NCBI GenBank assembly: GCA_964538875.1
Contig: CAZIHO010000048.1
Location: 1 to 24,013 of the forward strand
From: CAZIHO01 sp964538875
GTDB lineage: Bacteria > Pseudomonadota > Gammaproteobacteria > Chromatiales > Chromatiaceae
Direction of reading: 5' to 3'
DNA length: 24,013 nucleotides
Position numbers and translations under genes: made by a program. Each line of letters begins with the position of its first letter. Position 1 is the first letter of the stretch. The notes under the pieces are model-generated. The model did no database searches, was not told the DNA's origin, and worked only from the letters and a program-made list of their open reading frames with translations. This document shows, piece by piece, positions 24,009 to 24,013 of this stretch.

Positions 24009-24013
24009 CGTGG

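Overview
This is a GC-rich window from a bacterial chromosome, most likely a gammaproteobacterium. The rpmB-rpmG pair, MutS, PEP carboxylase, the AcnD/PrpF pair, MtfA and Kup all read as gammaproteobacterial housekeeping proteins. A phasin suggests polyhydroxyalkanoate (PHA) storage. A methylotrophic or sulfur-oxidising lineage is possible, but nothing here proves it. A run of exactly 100 Ns inside mutS shows that this is a draft scaffold. I see no rRNA, tRNA, CRISPR array, insertion sequence, integrase or phage gene.

Layout. 1-570: promoter, rpmB and rpmG, closed by a clear terminator. 660-1315: an exported diheme cytochrome c. 1316-2229: a small unknown gene (1589-1951) flanked by hairpin-forming DNA. 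2230-6072: acnD-prpF, the Fe/S-dependent 2-methylcitrate dehydration step of propionate catabolism, without prpB or prpC nearby. 6156-6764: a DUF4337 membrane protein. 6945-7450: a phasin gene whose promoter region holds three TGC-rich boxes resembling PhaR operators, closed by a strong terminator. 7640-10423: ppc.

10515-13935 is a set of small signalling and accessory genes: a secreted ankyrin-repeat protein, a GtrA-like membrane protein, a translationally coupled FHA/PilZ pair, an unknown acidic protein and a Nudix hydrolase. 13932-15507 on the minus strand looks like a three-gene operon (ArsR-type regulator, cysteine-rich protein, MtfA-like peptidase). Its last stop codon shares a CTAG with the stop of the convergent Nudix gene. 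15678-18125 is mutS. 18133-21768 on the minus strand carries a two-subunit, Tat-exported molybdenum hydroxylase behind a PilZ-like gene. 22131-24008 is the potassium transporter kup.

Metabolically, acnD/prpF (propionyl units to the methylcitrate cycle), ppc (anaplerosis) and the phasin (carbon storage) fit an organism that balances C3/C4 intermediates against stored polymer. Two PilZ-type proteins point to cyclic-di-GMP signalling. I found no complete novel system. The best leads are the PhaR-like operator array, the FHA/PilZ pair with altered phosphopeptide-binding residues, the ArsR/Cys-rich/MtfA operon, and the diheme cytochrome with no methionine ligand in its second domain.
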